Below, one piece after another: positions 20,226-30,613 of a stretch of 64,000 nt of DNA. The notes under the pieces are model-generated. The model did not search any database. It was given only the letters and a program-made list of their open reading frames with translations, and was not told the origin of the DNA. Each line of letters begins with the position of its first letter. Position 1 is the first letter of the stretch. The DNA lies in contig JAKARC010000009.1 of NCBI GenBank assembly GCA_021822385.1, positions 1 to 64,000 on the forward strand. The letters are read 5' to 3'. Position numbers and translations under genes: made by a program. Source of the DNA: Pseudomonadota bacterium (GTDB taxonomy: Bacteria; Pseudomonadota; Gammaproteobacteria; Steroidobacterales; Steroidobacteraceae).

Positions 20226-20855
20226 TCAAGCGCGCGCCGCGGCTGCAGCCAGAGCCTCGATGCGCGTCCAATCGCGAGCCGCCACCACGTCGGCGGGCGC
20301 AAGCCAGGAACCGCCCACGCACAGCACGTTGGGCAGATTCAGGTAGGTCCGCTGCGTTTCCGGCGTGATACCCCCGGTCGGACAGAATCGGGCCTGGGGG
20401 AATGGGCCGGCGAACGCCTTGAGCATTGGCGGGCCGCCGGCGAGCGCGGCCGGGAAAAACTTGAAGCAGTGATAGCCGTGGGCGAGGCCCAGCATCAGCT
20501 CCGAAGCCGTTGCCACCGCCGGCAGGTAGGGGATGGCGCTGTGTGCGCCCGCTTCGACCAGGGCGGCGGTCGTGCCCGGGGAAATGGCGAAAGCCGCGCC
20601 GGCGTTCACGGCTGCATGCAGATCATCGACCGCGAGCACGGTGCCGGCGCCCACGGCGATCTCGGGCACATCCCGGGCGATGGCTTCGATCGCCTGCAAC
20701 GCCGCCGGCGTGCGCAGGGTGACCTCGATGGCGCGCAGCCCGCCGCGCCACAGCGCCCGCGCCAGATCCGGCGCTACGGCCGGGTCCTCGATCACGACGA
20801 CGGGCATGACGGGGGACAGCTTGAGGATGCGCTCGATCTCGGTTCTTGCGTTCAT
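20226..20855 (-). CDS. eda: 2-dehydro-3-deoxyphosphogluconate aldolase
   Basis: This is the cytoplasmic Entner-Doudoroff aldolase, which cleaves KDPG to pyruvate and glyceraldehyde-3-phosphate and can also act on 4-hydroxy-2-oxoglutarate. Its 209 residues are typical. The catalytic Glu44 lies in AIEVTLRTP and the Schiff-base Lys132 in HCFKFFPA. Phosphate-binding glycines are visible in CPTGGITPE. Edd, zwf and glucokinase are not in the window. Nearby is a LacI-regulated symporter that could supply sugar to the pathway, but the genes are not in one operon. Confidence 0.95.
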   Translation of the reverse strand: MNARTEIERILKLSPVMPVVVIEDPAVAPDLARALWRGGLRAIEVTLRTPAALQAIEAIARDVPEIAVGAGTVLAVDDLHAAVNAGAAFAISPGTTAALVEAGAHSAIPYLPAVATASELMLGLAHGYHCFKFFPAALAGGPPMLKAFAGPFPQARFCPTGGITPETQRTYLNLPNVLCVGGSWLAPADVVAARDWTRIEALAAAAARA

Positions 20856-20926
20856 GGTGTCTCGATCGGTGGAGGCAAAGTCTTATCCTGCAGTATTGCG
20901 CACAGCAGCGATAGAGCGGGGGTCGT

Positions 20927-21832
20927 TCAGCCGGCTGCGCTCTCGAGGAATGTCAGGAGGCCCGCGGTCGCGTCCAGGCGCACGCGCGCCCCGAGCGCGA
21001 CCGGTTCGTTGTGCTCGCCGTGACCGATGGGGAATCCGGCTGCGCACGGCAGGCCGGTCGCCCGCGTCAAGTCCTGCAGGACCTCGGCGCTAGTGAAATC
21101 GGCGTCGCGCTCCTCGCAGTGCGTGAAGGAGCCGAGCACGATGCCGCGGACCTGCCGGAACACGCCCGCCAGGGCGAGCTGCGTCCACATGCGGTCAAGC
21201 CGGTAGGGCCGCTCGCCCACTTCTTCGAGGAGCAGCACCGCACCCTCGAACGAGGGCAGGTAGGGTGTCCCGAGCAGAGCCGCCAGCGTCGCAAGATTGC
21301 CGCCGACGAGCGGCCCCTCGGCCGTACCGGGGACGTAGGTCCCCGTGCCGCGCAGCGGCTCGGCGGGGCGGGGCGACTCGAGCAACGCGAACAGGCGCTC
21401 ATGGGTCGGCGCCGGGAGTTGGGCGAGCTGAGTGAGCACGGGCGCGTGCAGGGTGATCCGGCCGGCGCGCAGCAGGACGGCATGCAGTGTCACGATGTCC
21501 GAGAAGCCCACCAGGGCCTTCGGCGCGAGGGCAGAGTCGTCGAGACGGTGCAGCAGGCGCAGCGCACCGTAGCCGCCGCGCGCACAGAACACTGCTTTGA
21601 TGTGCGGATCGGTGAGCGCCGCGGCCAGTTCGGCAAACCGGCGCTCATCGTCGCCGGCGAGGTAGCGCTGCCGTGCCAGCACTCCGGGATCGAAGCTCAC
21701 CGCGTAGCGGCCGGAAATGACGGCGAGTCCCGCTTCGAACGCAGCACGATCGAACGGGCCGGAGGGCGCCACGACGGCGACGCGCGCCCCGGGCCGCAGC
21801 GCCGGATAGCGACGGTAGGCGATAGTGTGCAC
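20927..21832 (-). CDS. ldcA: LD-carboxypeptidase (peptidase S66)
   Basis: This is a murein-tripeptide LD-carboxypeptidase of the LdcA/MccF family, which removes the terminal D-Ala from peptidoglycan tetrapeptides during cytoplasmic recycling. VAVVAPSGP opens the fold. The nucleophile is Ser111 in ALVGFSDIVTLH, and downstream Glu and His candidates are in LLLEEVGERPYRLDRMW and FPIGHGEHNEPVAL. I use GTG 21832 (then HTIAYRRYPALRPG), which gives 301 residues, the family size. The frame stays open another 47 codons, but that stretch overlaps the kdp promoter region and looks non-coding. No strong ribosome binding site precedes the GTG. It diverges from the kdp operon. Confidence 0.88.
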   Translation of the reverse strand: MHTIAYRRYPALRPGARVAVVAPSGPFDRAAFEAGLAVISGRYAVSFDPGVLARQRYLAGDDERRFAELAAALTDPHIKAVFCARGGYGALRLLHRLDDSALAPKALVGFSDIVTLHAVLLRAGRITLHAPVLTQLAQLPAPTHERLFALLESPRPAEPLRGTGTYVPGTAEGPLVGGNLATLAALLGTPYLPSFEGAVLLLEEVGERPYRLDRMWTQLALAGVFRQVRGIVLGSFTHCEERDADFTSAEVLQDLTRATGLPCAAGFPIGHGEHNEPVALGARVRLDATAGLLTFLESAAG

Positions 21833-21986
21833 GGGTCGAACACGAGCGGATTTGATCCAGTATTGTCCATCAGGCGTGTCGCCGAAGCCAGTACGGCCGT
21901 TTTTTAACCCGCTGCTCACAGTACATACGCTAGCGTTTGTGCCTGCGATTCGTGCTGCGCAGCACCGGCGCACGGGAGAGACTCGA

Positions 21987-22079
21987 GTGGATATCGTTTA
22001 CATTCTGCTCATGGCCGTCCTGTACGGTCTCACGCATGTCCTTGTCGGCGCGATCGCGCGCCTGCGGGAAGGCCGATGA
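21987..22079 (+). CDS. 30-residue membrane peptide at the head of the kdp operon
   Basis: GTG 21987, preceded by GGGAG eight bases upstream, opens a 30-codon frame: MDIVYILLMAVLYGLTHVLV, then GAIARLREGR. One hydrophobic helix (residues about 3-22) is followed by a basic tail, so it should sit in the inner membrane with the tail in the cytoplasm. Its TGA overlaps the kdpF start in an ATGA junction, which suggests translational coupling. It is distinct from KdpF, which follows. Small membrane ORFs in this position occur before kdpF in other proteobacteria as I recall, but I know no assigned function. It could stabilise or regulate the Kdp complex. Confidence 0.6.
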   Translation: MDIVYILLMAVLYGLTHVLVGAIARLREGR

Positions 22080-22165
22080 GCGCGGCAGACGCCATCGGCG
22101 GCCTGCTCGCGCTCGGCCTGACCGGCTATCTCCTGTACGCGCTGTTCAAGCCGGAGAAGTTCTGA
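22076..22165 (+). CDS. kdpF: K+-transporting ATPase small subunit KdpF
   Basis: A 29-residue single-helix peptide, MSAADAIGGLLALGLTGYLL followed by YALFKPEKF, ends in the typical KdpF FKPEKF tail. KdpF stabilises the KdpABC complex in the inner membrane. It overlaps the preceding peptide and kdpA by four and one bases (ATGA and TGATG junctions), implying coupled translation. Confidence 0.93.
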   Translation: MSAADAIGGLLALGLTGYLLYALFKPEKF

Positions 22166-23946
22166 TGACCGCCCAATCCTGGGAGCTGCTCGCGCTGTTC
22201 CTTGCCCTGACGCTGCTGTGCGTCAAGCCGCTCGGTCTGTACATGGCCAAGGTGGTCGCGGGCGAGCCCGTCGGACCGGCGCGCTCGAGCGGCGCGCTCG
22301 AGCGGCTGATCTACCGGCTCTGCGGGATCGATCCGGCCGCCGAGATGGGCTGGCAGCGCTACGCCATCGCCCTGCTGGTGTTCAATGCGCTCGGCGGCGT
22401 GCTGCTCTACGTGCTGCAGCGACTGCAGTATGAGCTGCCACTGAATCCCCAACATTTTGCCGGCGTGTCCCCGGATACGGCATTCAACACGGCGATCAGC
22501 TTCATCACCAACACCAACTGGCAGAGCTATACGCCCGAGACCAGTCTGAGTTATCTCACCCAGATGATGGGTCTCGCCGTGCAGAACTTCCTGTCCGCGG
22601 CCACCGGCATCGCGGTGGCGGTGGCGCTGATTCGCGGGCTTGCTCGCCACAGCGCCAGGACCATCGGTAATTTCTGGGTGGATCTGACGCGCGTGACGCT
22701 CTATGTGCTGCTGCCGATTGCCGCGCTGATCGCGGTTGTGCTCGTCAGCCAGGGGGTGATCCAGAACTTCAGCCCCTACAAGACCGTGTCCCTGCTGCAG
22801 CCGGTGACCTACCCGCAGCAGCGGGTCAACGCCGCCGGCAAGACGGTCACGCAGTCCGTGACCACCGACGTGCAGACGCTGCCGATGGGACCGGTCGCCT
22901 CGCAGGAGGCGATCAAGGAACTCGGCACCAACGGCGGCGGCTTCTTCACCGCCACCTCCGCGCATCCGTATGAGAACCCGGACGCCCTGACCAATCTGAT
23001 CGAGATATTGGCGATCGTGCTGATTCCGGCCGCGCTGACCTATACATTCGGCCACATGGTGGGCGATACCCGGCAGGGCTGGGCGGTGCTCGCCGCGATG
23101 CTCATCCTGTTCGTGCCCCTGTACGTGCTGTGCAACCATGCCGAGCAGCTCGGCAATCCGCGCCTGACCGCGCTCGGTGTGAATCAGACCGCGAGCAGAT
23201 TGCAGAGCGGCGGCAACATGGAAGGCAAGGAGGTGCGCTTCGGCATTGCCGGCTCGACGCTGTTCGCGACCGTCGCCACGGCCACCTCGACCGGCGCGGT
23301 CGACTCCATGCACGATTCCTACATGCCGCTCGGCGGGCTCGCGCTGCTGTTCAACATGATGCTGGGCGAGGTGGTGTTCGGCGGCGTGGGCTCCGGTCTT
23401 TACTCCATGCTCATCTTCGCGATCGTCGGGGTGTTCATCGCCGGCCTCATGATCGGACGGACCCCGGAATACCTCGGCAAGAAGATCGAGGCGTTCGAGA
23501 TGAAGATGAGCTCGATCGCGATCCTGGTCATGCCGGTGCTGGTGCTGGTCGGCACGGCGGTCGCCGTGAGCCTGCCGGCCGGGCGAGCCGGAGCGTTCAA
23601 TCCAGGCGCGCACGGCTTCGCCGAAATCCTCTACGCCTTCACCTCCGCGGCCAACAACAACGGCAGCGCGTTCGCCGGCATCAATGCTGCCACGCCCTTT
23701 TACAACATCACGCTGGGCTTGGTGATGTGGATCGGGCGCTATTGGCCGATCGTTGCCGTGCTCGCCATATCCGGTTCGCTCGCCGCCAAGAAGCGCATTC
23801 CGGTGACCGCGGGCACCATGCCCACCCATGGCCCAACCTTCATTCTTTTGCTGATCGGCACGGTGCTGCTGGTGGGGGCGCTCACCTTCGTTCCGGCCCT
23901 CGCGCTCGGACCGATCGTCGAGCACCTGTTGCTCTGGAGGCATTGA
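22165..23946 (+). CDS. kdpA: K+-transporting ATPase subunit A (potassium-binding/translocating)
   Basis: This is the potassium channel-like subunit of the high-affinity Kdp pump, 593 residues with ten or so membrane helices. The start is ATG 22165 ([14 protein letters not shown]), overlapping the kdpF stop. The selectivity-filter repeats typical of the KtrB/TrkH superfamily are visible as [44 protein letters not shown] and [12 protein letters not shown]. The long periplasmic loop between helices lies around residues 205-240. The gene is followed one base later by kdpB. Confidence 0.97.
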   Translation: MTAQSWELLALFLALTLLCVKPLGLYMAKVVAGEPVGPARSSGALERLIYRLCGIDPAAEMGWQRYAIALLVFNALGGVLLYVLQRLQYELPLNPQHFAGVSPDTAFNTAISFITNTNWQSYTPETSLSYLTQMMGLAVQNFLSAATGIAVAVALIRGLARHSARTIGNFWVDLTRVTLYVLLPIAALIAVVLVSQGVIQNFSPYKTVSLLQPVTYPQQRVNAAGKTVTQSVTTDVQTLPMGPVASQEAIKELGTNGGGFFTATSAHPYENPDALTNLIEILAIVLIPAALTYTFGHMVGDTRQGWAVLAAMLILFVPLYVLCNHAEQLGNPRLTALGVNQTASRLQSGGNMEGKEVRFGIAGSTLFATVATATSTGAVDSMHDSYMPLGGLALLFNMMLGEVVFGGVGSGLYSMLIFAIVGVFIAGLMIGRTPEYLGKKIEAFEMKMSSIAILVMPVLVLVGTAVAVSLPAGRAGAFNPGAHGFAEILYAFTSAANNNGSAFAGINAATPFYNITLGLVMWIGRYWPIVAVLAISGSLAAKKRIPVTAGTMPTHGPTFILLLIGTVLLVGALTFVPALALGPIVEHLLLWRH

Positions 23947-23947
23947 T

Positions 23948-26011
23948 ATGCGCCGCAAGCTCTCCATGTTCGATCGGTCGCTGCTCGCACCGGCGGTCCG
24001 CGATGCGCTGTACAAGCTCGATCCGCGCGTGCAATGGCGCAACCCGGTGATGTTCGTGGTTTACCTCGGCAGCCTGCTCACCACGGGCCTGTGGCTCCAG
24101 GCGCTGTTCGGTTATGGCGAGGCGCCGGCGTGGTTCATCTTCAGCATCGCTGTGTGGCTGTGGTTCACGGTGTTGTTCGCGAACTTTGCCGAGGCGCTGG
24201 CGGAAGGGCGCAGCAAGGCGCAGGCGGCGAGCCTGAAGGGCCTGAAACAGACCGTGGCGGCCAAGCGTCTCGCCGATCCCTCCGATCGGGCGCGGGTGAC
24301 GCCGGTCCGGGCGGACACGCTGCGCAAGGGCGACGTCGTGCTCGTGGAGGCCAACGATTATATCCCCGGTGACGGCGAGGTGATCGAAGGTGCCGCTTCG
24401 GTCGATGAGAGCGCCATCACCGGCGAGTCCGCACCCGTCATCCGCGAGTCGGGTGGTGATTTTTCCGCCGTGACCGGGGGCACGCGCGTGCTGTCGGACT
24501 GGATCGTGGTGCGCATCTCGGCCAATCCGGGCGAGACCTTTATCGATCGCATGATTGCCATGGTCGAGACGGCCAGGCGCCAGAAGACCCCCAATGAAAT
24601 TGCGCTCACCATTCTGCTCGTGGCGCTGACGCTGGTATTCCTGTTCGCCACCGCGACGCTGTTGCCGTATTCGCTCTACAGCGTCGCGGTCACTCGGCTC
24701 GGCACACCGGTCACCCTGACGGCGCTCATCGCGCTGCTGGTGTGTCTGATCCCGACCACCATCGGCGGATTGCTGTCGGCGATCGGCGTGGCCGGCATGA
24801 GCCGCATGATGCAGGCCAATGTGATCGCGACTTCGGGTCGCGCGGTGGAGGCCGCGGGCGACGTGGACGTGCTGCTGCTCGACAAGACCGGCACGATCAC
24901 GCTCGGCAACCGGCAGGCGGCGGCGTTCATTCCGGCCGCGGGCGTGAGCGAGGAAGAGCTGGCCGGGGCGGCGCAACTCGCCTCGCTCGCCGACGAGACG
25001 CCCGAAGGGCGTAGCATCGTGGTTCTCGCCAAGCAGCGCTTCCAACTGCGTGAGCGGGATCTCGGCTCGCTGCACGGCACGTTCGTGCCGTTCTCGGCGC
25101 ACACGCGCATGAGCGGCGTCGATATCCGCGGGCGACAGATCCGCAAGGGCGCCGTCGATGCGATCCGCAAGCACGTTGAGACGCTCGGGGAGAGCTTCCC
25201 GCAGGCGCTGCTCGAGACGGTCAAGGCCGTCGCGCGCCGCGGCAGCACGCCGCTGCTGGTGAGCGATGGGGCGCGCGTGCTCGGGGTGATCGAGCTGAAG
25301 GACATCGTCAAGGGCGGCATCAAGGAGCGTTTCGGCGAGCTGCGCCGCATGGGCATCAAGACCATCATGATCACTGGCGACAACCCGCTCACCGCTGCGG
25401 CGATCGCCGCCGAGGCCGGCGTCGATGACTTTCTGGCCGAGGCGACGCCGGAGGCGAAACTGAACCTCATTCGCGCGCATCAGGCCGAGGGCCGTCTCGT
25501 GGCGATGACCGGCGATGGCACCAATGACGCGCCGGCGCTCGCACAGGCCGATGTCGCGGTGGCGATGAACACCGGCACGCAGGCGGCCAAGGAAGCCGGC
25601 AACATGGTCGATCTCGACTCCAATCCCACCAAGCTCATCGAGGTGGTCGAGACCGGCAAGCAGATGCTGATGACGCGCGGGGCGCTGACGACCTTCAGTA
25701 TCGCCAACGACATCGCCAAGTACTTCGCGATCATCCCGGCCGCATTCGCCACCACCTATCCGGAGCTGAATGCGCTCAACATCATGCATCTGACGAGTCC
25801 GTACTCAGCGATTCTCTCGGCCGTGATCTTCAATGCGCTCGTCATCGTCGTGCTGATCCCGCTCGCGCTGACGGGCGTGCGCTATCGGCCGCTCGGCGCC
25901 GGCACCCTGCTGCGACGGAATCTGGTGATCTACGGGCTCGGCGGTATCCTCGTACCGTTCATCGGGATCAAATTGATCGACATGGGCCTGACCTTCCTGC
26001 ATCTGACCTGA
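23948..26011 (+). CDS. kdpB: K+-transporting P-type ATPase subunit B
   Basis: This is the catalytic P-type ATPase subunit of Kdp, 687 residues. Motifs occur in the expected order. The actuator loop [10 protein letters not shown] contains TGES at 158-161. The phosphorylated Asp312 lies in [13 protein letters not shown]. The nucleotide-binding domain has [11 protein letters not shown], and the hinge reads [10 protein letters not shown] and [17 protein letters not shown]. Seven membrane helices flank these domains. ATP hydrolysis here drives K+ transport through KdpA. The start ATG 23948 lies one base after the kdpA stop codon. Confidence 0.97.
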   Translation: MRRKLSMFDRSLLAPAVRDALYKLDPRVQWRNPVMFVVYLGSLLTTGLWLQALFGYGEAPAWFIFSIAVWLWFTVLFANFAEALAEGRSKAQAASLKGLKQTVAAKRLADPSDRARVTPVRADTLRKGDVVLVEANDYIPGDGEVIEGAASVDESAITGESAPVIRESGGDFSAVTGGTRVLSDWIVVRISANPGETFIDRMIAMVETARRQKTPNEIALTILLVALTLVFLFATATLLPYSLYSVAVTRLGTPVTLTALIALLVCLIPTTIGGLLSAIGVAGMSRMMQANVIATSGRAVEAAGDVDVLLLDKTGTITLGNRQAAAFIPAAGVSEEELAGAAQLASLADETPEGRSIVVLAKQRFQLRERDLGSLHGTFVPFSAHTRMSGVDIRGRQIRKGAVDAIRKHVETLGESFPQALLETVKAVARRGSTPLLVSDGARVLGVIELKDIVKGGIKERFGELRRMGIKTIMITGDNPLTAAAIAAEAGVDDFLAEATPEAKLNLIRAHQAEGRLVAMTGDGTNDAPALAQADVAVAMNTGTQAAKEAGNMVDLDSNPTKLIEVVETGKQMLMTRGALTTFSIANDIAKYFAIIPAAFATTYPELNALNIMHLTSPYSAILSAVIFNALVIVVLIPLALTGVRYRPLGAGTLLRRNLVIYGLGGILVPFIGIKLIDMGLTFLHLT

Positions 26012-26022
26012 GAGACGACGCC

Positions 26023-26670
26023 ATGAACGAAGTGCCGGCAAGTTCCGCCCGCGCGGGCGGGCTCGAGCGGCGGGTGGAGCCACACCGGGACGGTCCGGGC
26101 ACATCCGTGCTCCGTCCTGCGGTCATGCTGCTGCTCCTGATGACCGTGATCACCGGTCTTGCGTATCCGCTCGCGATCACGGGCATCGCCCAGGTGCTGT
26201 TTCCCGACCAGGCGAACGGCAGTCTCATCGTGCGCGACGGGCGGGCCATCGGCTCGCGGCTGATCGGTCAGCCCTTCAGTGCGGCGGGTGACTTCTGGAG
26301 CCGCCCCTCGGCAAGCACGCCGCAGCCCTACAATGGCCTGGATTCGACCGGCTCAAATCTCGGCCCGTTGAATCCCGCGCTGCTCGTGGCCGTCAAGGCC
26401 CGCATTGCCGCCTTGCGGGCGGCCGACCCCGGCAACACCGCACCCATCCCCGTGGACCTCGTGACCGCCTCGGCAAGCGGGCTCGATCCGGATATCAGTA
26501 TCGCCGCCGCCGACTATCAGGCCGCCCGGGTGGCGCGTGCGCGCCACTTGCGGCTTGCGACCGTGCGGCGTCTGATTGCCGCCCACGCCCGCTACCCGTG
26601 GCTGGGCGTGCTCGGTGAGCCACACGTGAACGTCCTCGAGCTCAATCTTGCGCTGGCTGCCGTGAAATAG
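26023..26670 (+). CDS. kdpC: K+-transporting ATPase subunit C
   Basis: This 215-residue subunit has one N-terminal membrane helix ([20 protein letters not shown], about residues 35-55) and a periplasmic domain with the family signatures [47 protein letters not shown]-like and [18 protein letters not shown]. The N-terminal 30 residues before the helix are longer than in E. coli. KdpC assists nucleotide binding and complex assembly. It lies 11 bp after kdpB and 57 bp before kdpD. Confidence 0.95.
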   Translation: MNEVPASSARAGGLERRVEPHRDGPGTSVLRPAVMLLLLMTVITGLAYPLAITGIAQVLFPDQANGSLIVRDGRAIGSRLIGQPFSAAGDFWSRPSASTPQPYNGLDSTGSNLGPLNPALLVAVKARIAALRAADPGNTAPIPVDLVTASASGLDPDISIAAADYQAARVARARHLRLATVRRLIAAHARYPWLGVLGEPHVNVLELNLALAAVK

Positions 26671-26727
26671 TCCGCCGCAGCCGCGAAGGACGGGCGCGCG
26701 GCCGGTTTCCCGGGCGATAATACGCCG

Positions 26728-29430
26728 GTGAACGCACCGACCGCCGACCTCAGACCCGATCCGGATCAGCTGCTCGCCCAAGTCAAGGCCCAGGAAGAGC
26801 GGGCTGCGCGCGGGCGGCTACGGATCTTTTTCGGCTCCTCGGCCGGCGTGGGCAAGACCTATTCGATGTTGCAGGCGGCTCGCACCGAGCGGGCCGCAGG
26901 CACCGATCTGGTCATCGGCTACCTCGAGCCCCACGGCCGGGTCGAGACCGAGCGGCTGGCCGACGGGATCGAGCGGCTGCCGACGCTCCCGGTCGCCTAT
27001 CGCGGCATCGTGCGCCAGGAGTTCGATTTGGACGCGGCGCTGGCGCGCCGGCCGGCCATCGTGCTGGTCGATGAGCTGGCGCACTCCAATCTGTTGGGCG
27101 GGGTGCCTCCACCCCGACACCCGAAGCGCTGGCAGGATGTCGAGGAGCTGCTCGCGGCCGGCATCAACGTATGGACCACGGTCAATGTCCAGCACCTGGA
27201 GAGTCTGAATGACCTCGTGTATCAGACCACGGGTGTGCGTCAGACCGAGACGCTTCCGGACCGGGTGTTTGACGAGGCCGACGATATCGAGCTGATCGAT
27301 CTGCCGGCCGACGACCTGCTGGCGCGCCTGCACGCCGGAAAAGTCTACGTCTCCGACGCGGTGGCGACGGCGTCGGAGCGTTTTTTCCGCAAGTCCAATC
27401 TGATGGCGCTGCGCGAGATCGCCCTGCGTCGGGTGGCCGAGCGGGTCGAGGCCGCTGCGCGCGCGTTGCATCCCGGCCGGCCGCGCGGGCGCATCGTCGG
27501 GGATCGGATCATGGTCGCGGTCGGGCCGGATGAGCAGGCCGATCAGCTGGTGCGCGCGGGCAAGCGTATGGCCGACGCGCTCGCGGCGAACTGGATGGTC
27601 GTATATGTCGAGACGCCAGCGCTGCTCCGTCTGCCCGACACGCTGCGCAATCGCAGGATCAACGTGTTGCGTCTGGCAGAGTCCTTGGGTGCCGAGACGG
27701 TCACTCTGGATGGACCGTCCGCCGCCGTGGCGCTCCTGGAGTATGCGCAGACGCGTCGTGTGACCCGCGTTCTGGTGGGCGCCCCGAAACGGCGCGGCTG
27801 GCGCACATGGGCGCGCGCCTCCACTTCGACCACTCTGGTGAAGCAGGCCCGAGGCTTCGATGTCATCGTGATTGCGCCGGCCGGCCAGGCGCGCCGCCCG
27901 ATGCACACGACCTATCTGCCGAGCGGCGCCTTCCAGGCGGAGATTCCCTGGGATCGGTACGGTTGGGCCGTCGGCATCAGTGCGCTGTGCACGCTGGTGG
28001 CATTCGCGATGTATCCGCATGTCGACCTGTCGAATCTCGCCATGGTCTATCTGCTCGGCATCACGGTGGCGGGTCTGCGTCTCGGGCGCGGCCCCTCGGC
28101 GCTCACCGCCGTGCTCAACGTGCTGCTGTTTTGTTTCTCGTTCGTGCCGCCACGGTTCACCTTCGCCGTCGCCGACTTCCAGTATTTCATCACCTTCGCG
28201 GCCATGTTGATCATCGGCCTGGTGATCGCGACGCTCACGGCCAACGTGCGTCAGCAGACCCGCGTCGCCGGCGCCCGCGAGCGGCGCACCGCGGCGCTGT
28301 ATGGCATGAGCCGTGAGCTGGCGGTGACGCGCGGCATCGAGAGCATGGCCGGCGTGGCCGTGCGGCACGTGGCCGAGGTGTTCGATTGCCGCGCGGTCGT
28401 GCTGCTGCCGGATGCGAGCGGCAAGCTGCGCCCACCGCGCGGGGCGCCGCTCGAGCATTCGTTGCGCGGGGCGGACCTCGCGGTGGCACAGTGGGTGAAC
28501 GATCATGGCCAACGCGCGGGCCTCGGCTCCGATACGCTGCCGGCGACCCCGGCGCTGTACGTGCCGCTCGGCGACGAGCGGCGTCCCGCCGGAGTGTTGG
28601 CGGTGCTGCCGGCGAATCCGCGCCGCGTGCTGCTGCCCGAGCAGAGCCAGTTGCTGCAGACCTTCGCCGGACAAATCGGCCTCGCGCTCGAGCGGGCGCG
28701 CTTCGCCGAGGCGGCGCAGGCCTCGACTCTCGCCGCCGAGCGCGAGAGTCTGCGCAATACGCTGCTCGCCTCGATCTCGCACGACCTGCGCACGCCTCTT
28801 GCGGTCATGGTGGGCGCGGCCAGCACCCTCACCGAGCGCGGCGAGGCGCTCGATGCCGGCAAGCGCCGGGAGCTCGCCGGCTCGATCGAGCTGAAGGCGC
28901 GGGAGATGTCCGAGCTCGTCTCGAACGTGCTCGATCTGATGCGCTTCCAGTCCGGGGAAGTGCCGCTGCTGCGCGACTGGCAAAGCGTCGAGGATCTGGC
29001 CGGCGCCGGCCTGCAGCGGATTCAAGAAAGACTTGAGGATCATGCCGTGGAGCTGAAGATTCCGGCCGACCTGCCGCCGGTGTATGTCGATGCCGGTTTC
29101 GTGGCCCAGGTGTTCGCCAACCTGTTCGACAATCTCGCCAAGTACACCCCGCCGGGCACACATGCCTGGGTGACGGCCATCAACGAGGGGGCGAGCGTGC
29201 GGGTGGTGCTCGAGGACGATGGTCCGGGGCTGCCACCGGGAGATCCGGCACAGCTGTTCGAGAAGTTTCAGCGCGGCAGCGGCGAGGGCGCCATCGCCGG
29301 CGCGGGGCTCGGACTGACCATCTGTCGCGCGATCGTGCGCGCCCATGGCGGTGACATCACGGCTCGGTCTCGCGACGGCGGTGGCGCCCGTTTCGAGTTC
29401 ACCCTGCCGGCGCGGGAGCCGCAGGCGTGA
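26728..29430 (+). CDS. kdpD: Osmosensitive K+ sensor histidine kinase
   Basis: This is the 900-residue membrane sensor kinase of the Kdp system. The order is an N-terminal KdpD domain with a Walker A-like GSSAGVGKT (36-44), a USP-like segment (about 255-370), four clustered membrane helices (about 410-510), a GAF-like domain (520-660) and the kinase core. The phosphoacceptor His685 lies in SISHDLRTPLAV, and the ATPase boxes read NLFDNLAKYTPPG, DDGPGLPPG and GAGLGLTICRAI. The start is a GTG at 26728. It senses low K+ or ionic stress and phosphorylates KdpE, which is encoded in a GTGA overlap. Confidence 0.96.
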   Translation: MNAPTADLRPDPDQLLAQVKAQEERAARGRLRIFFGSSAGVGKTYSMLQAARTERAAGTDLVIGYLEPHGRVETERLADGIERLPTLPVAYRGIVRQEFDLDAALARRPAIVLVDELAHSNLLGGVPPPRHPKRWQDVEELLAAGINVWTTVNVQHLESLNDLVYQTTGVRQTETLPDRVFDEADDIELIDLPADDLLARLHAGKVYVSDAVATASERFFRKSNLMALREIALRRVAERVEAAARALHPGRPRGRIVGDRIMVAVGPDEQADQLVRAGKRMADALAANWMVVYVETPALLRLPDTLRNRRINVLRLAESLGAETVTLDGPSAAVALLEYAQTRRVTRVLVGAPKRRGWRTWARASTSTTLVKQARGFDVIVIAPAGQARRPMHTTYLPSGAFQAEIPWDRYGWAVGISALCTLVAFAMYPHVDLSNLAMVYLLGITVAGLRLGRGPSALTAVLNVLLFCFSFVPPRFTFAVADFQYFITFAAMLIIGLVIATLTANVRQQTRVAGARERRTAALYGMSRELAVTRGIESMAGVAVRHVAEVFDCRAVVLLPDASGKLRPPRGAPLEHSLRGADLAVAQWVNDHGQRAGLGSDTLPATPALYVPLGDERRPAGVLAVLPANPRRVLLPEQSQLLQTFAGQIGLALERARFAEAAQASTLAAERESLRNTLLASISHDLRTPLAVMVGAASTLTERGEALDAGKRRELAGSIELKAREMSELVSNVLDLMRFQSGEVPLLRDWQSVEDLAGAGLQRIQERLEDHAVELKIPADLPPVYVDAGFVAQVFANLFDNLAKYTPPGTHAWVTAINEGASVRVVLEDDGPGLPPGDPAQLFEKFQRGSGEGAIAGAGLGLTICRAIVRAHGGDITARSRDGGGARFEFTLPAREPQA

Positions 29431-30134
29431 CCGAGGCCATGCATCAGGTGCTGGTGGTCGAGGATGAGCCGGCCATTCGCACGGTGCTGCGGGTCTTGCT
29501 CGAGGCCGAGGGTTACCGGGTGATCGAGGCGGACACCGCGTTGCGCGCGGAGATCGAGAGCCGCAGCCACAAGCCCGACCTGCTGCTGATCGATCTGGGG
29601 CTGCCCGATGGCGATGGCATCGCCGTCATCCGCCGGGTGCGCGCCTGGTCGCCGCTGCCGATCATCGTGCTTTCGGCGCGCACACAGGAGGAGCGCAAGG
29701 TCGCCGCCCTCGATGCGGGTGCCGACGACTACGTGACCAAGCCGTTCAGCGCCGCGGAGCTGCTGGCCCGAATCCGTGCCGCACTGCGCCGCACCGTCGT
29801 TGGCGCGGAGCAGATGGGCTTGCTCCACCTCGGCGCCTGCCACATCGATCTGACCAAGCGCGAGGCACACGGCGACAACGGCGAGATTCATCTGACGCCG
29901 CTCGAATACCGTGTGCTCGAATGTCTGGCGCGCCACCTCGGCTCGATCGTCACGCAGCAGCAGTTGCTCCGCGAGGTGTGGGGACCGGATCGCATCGGCG
30001 ACAGCCGCAGCCTGCGTGTCAGCATCATGAATCTGCGCGGCAAGATCGAGCCCGATCCGCGCAAGCCGCGCTTCTTGATCACCGAGCCCGGCCTCGGCTA
30101 TCGGCTGCGCGCCGCGGCGACCGAGTCGGTGTAG
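29427..30134 (+). CDS. kdpE: Response regulator of the kdp operon (OmpR/PhoB type)
   Basis: This 235-residue two-component regulator has a receiver domain with acidic pocket EDE (12-14), phosphoacceptor Asp56 in LLIDLGLPDGDG and Lys in YVTKPFSA. A winged-helix DNA-binding domain follows (LTPLEYRVLECLARHLGSIV, RSLRVSIMNLRGKIE). The start is a GTG whose last bases overlap the kdpD stop, so the two are translationally coupled. Phosphorylated KdpE would activate the promoter upstream of 21987. The gene ends 4 bp from the convergent cheX-like gene. Confidence 0.95.
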   Translation: MTEAMHQVLVVEDEPAIRTVLRVLLEAEGYRVIEADTALRAEIESRSHKPDLLLIDLGLPDGDGIAVIRRVRAWSPLPIIVLSARTQEERKVAALDAGADDYVTKPFSAAELLARIRAALRRTVVGAEQMGLLHLGACHIDLTKREAHGDNGEIHLTPLEYRVLECLARHLGSIVTQQQLLREVWGPDRIGDSRSLRVSIMNLRGKIEPDPRKPRFLITEPGLGYRLRAAATESV

Positions 30135-30138
30135 CCGC

Positions 30139-30585
30139 TCAGGTGAGCGAGACGACCAGTTTGGCGCTGTGGCTGCGCCAGTGGATCGGAATGACGAAGG
30201 CACGCGTGCCGGGCGGCTGCGGAATCTGCGGCTTCTCGCCGGCGAACACGCTCGGCACCGAGATGACGAAGTCGTGGCCGAAATCGCGCCGTGCGTTGCC
30301 CGAGATGGTGTTGGCGACCTCGCCGACGAGGTCGCGCATGCTCTCGTGGCTGAAATCACTTTCCTGCATCTTCATCAACAGCACCGTCAGCATCGCGCGC
30401 GGCGCGGTGAAATACACCACCCCTTCGCGCTTGCCGCTGATGTTGATCATGCCGGTGTAATCGTGCATGGCCGGCTCGCCCTCGAGCAGGTACGGCGAGC
30501 CGATGGTTGCCGGCTGCTGCGCGGCCACCTCGAAGTACCGGGTGGTGCCGTCGACGAATGTCTTCAGTTCCTCTTCGCGCAGCAT
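30139..30585 (-). CDS. CheX-like chemotaxis phosphatase
   Basis: This 148-residue protein belongs to the CheC/CheX/FliY phosphatase family, which dephosphorylates CheY-type regulators. The active-site-type helix is visible as MRDLVGEVANTISGNARRDF, carrying the conserved E-x-x-N pair, within the CheX fold (YTGMINISGKREGVVYFTAP before it, FVISVPSVFAGE after it). ATG 30585 has AGGA nine bases upstream. It is the last gene of the four-gene operon and lies 28 bp after the CheY-like gene, its likely substrate. No other chemotaxis gene (CheW, MCP, CheR, CheB) is in the window. Confidence 0.85.
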   Translation of the reverse strand: MLREEELKTFVDGTTRYFEVAAQQPATIGSPYLLEGEPAMHDYTGMINISGKREGVVYFTAPRAMLTVLLMKMQESDFSHESMRDLVGEVANTISGNARRDFGHDFVISVPSVFAGEKPQIPQPPGTRAFVIPIHWRSHSAKLVVSLT

Positions 30586-30613
30586 CGGTGTGTGTCCTGG
30601 TTGTCCGCGCCGA

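Noticed and set aside
22126-29346. Three large minus-strand frames (638, 635 and 842 codons) opposite kdpA, kdpB and kdpD
   Set aside because: They mirror conserved Kdp genes and are composed of His/Arg/Gln-rich sequence without known motifs.
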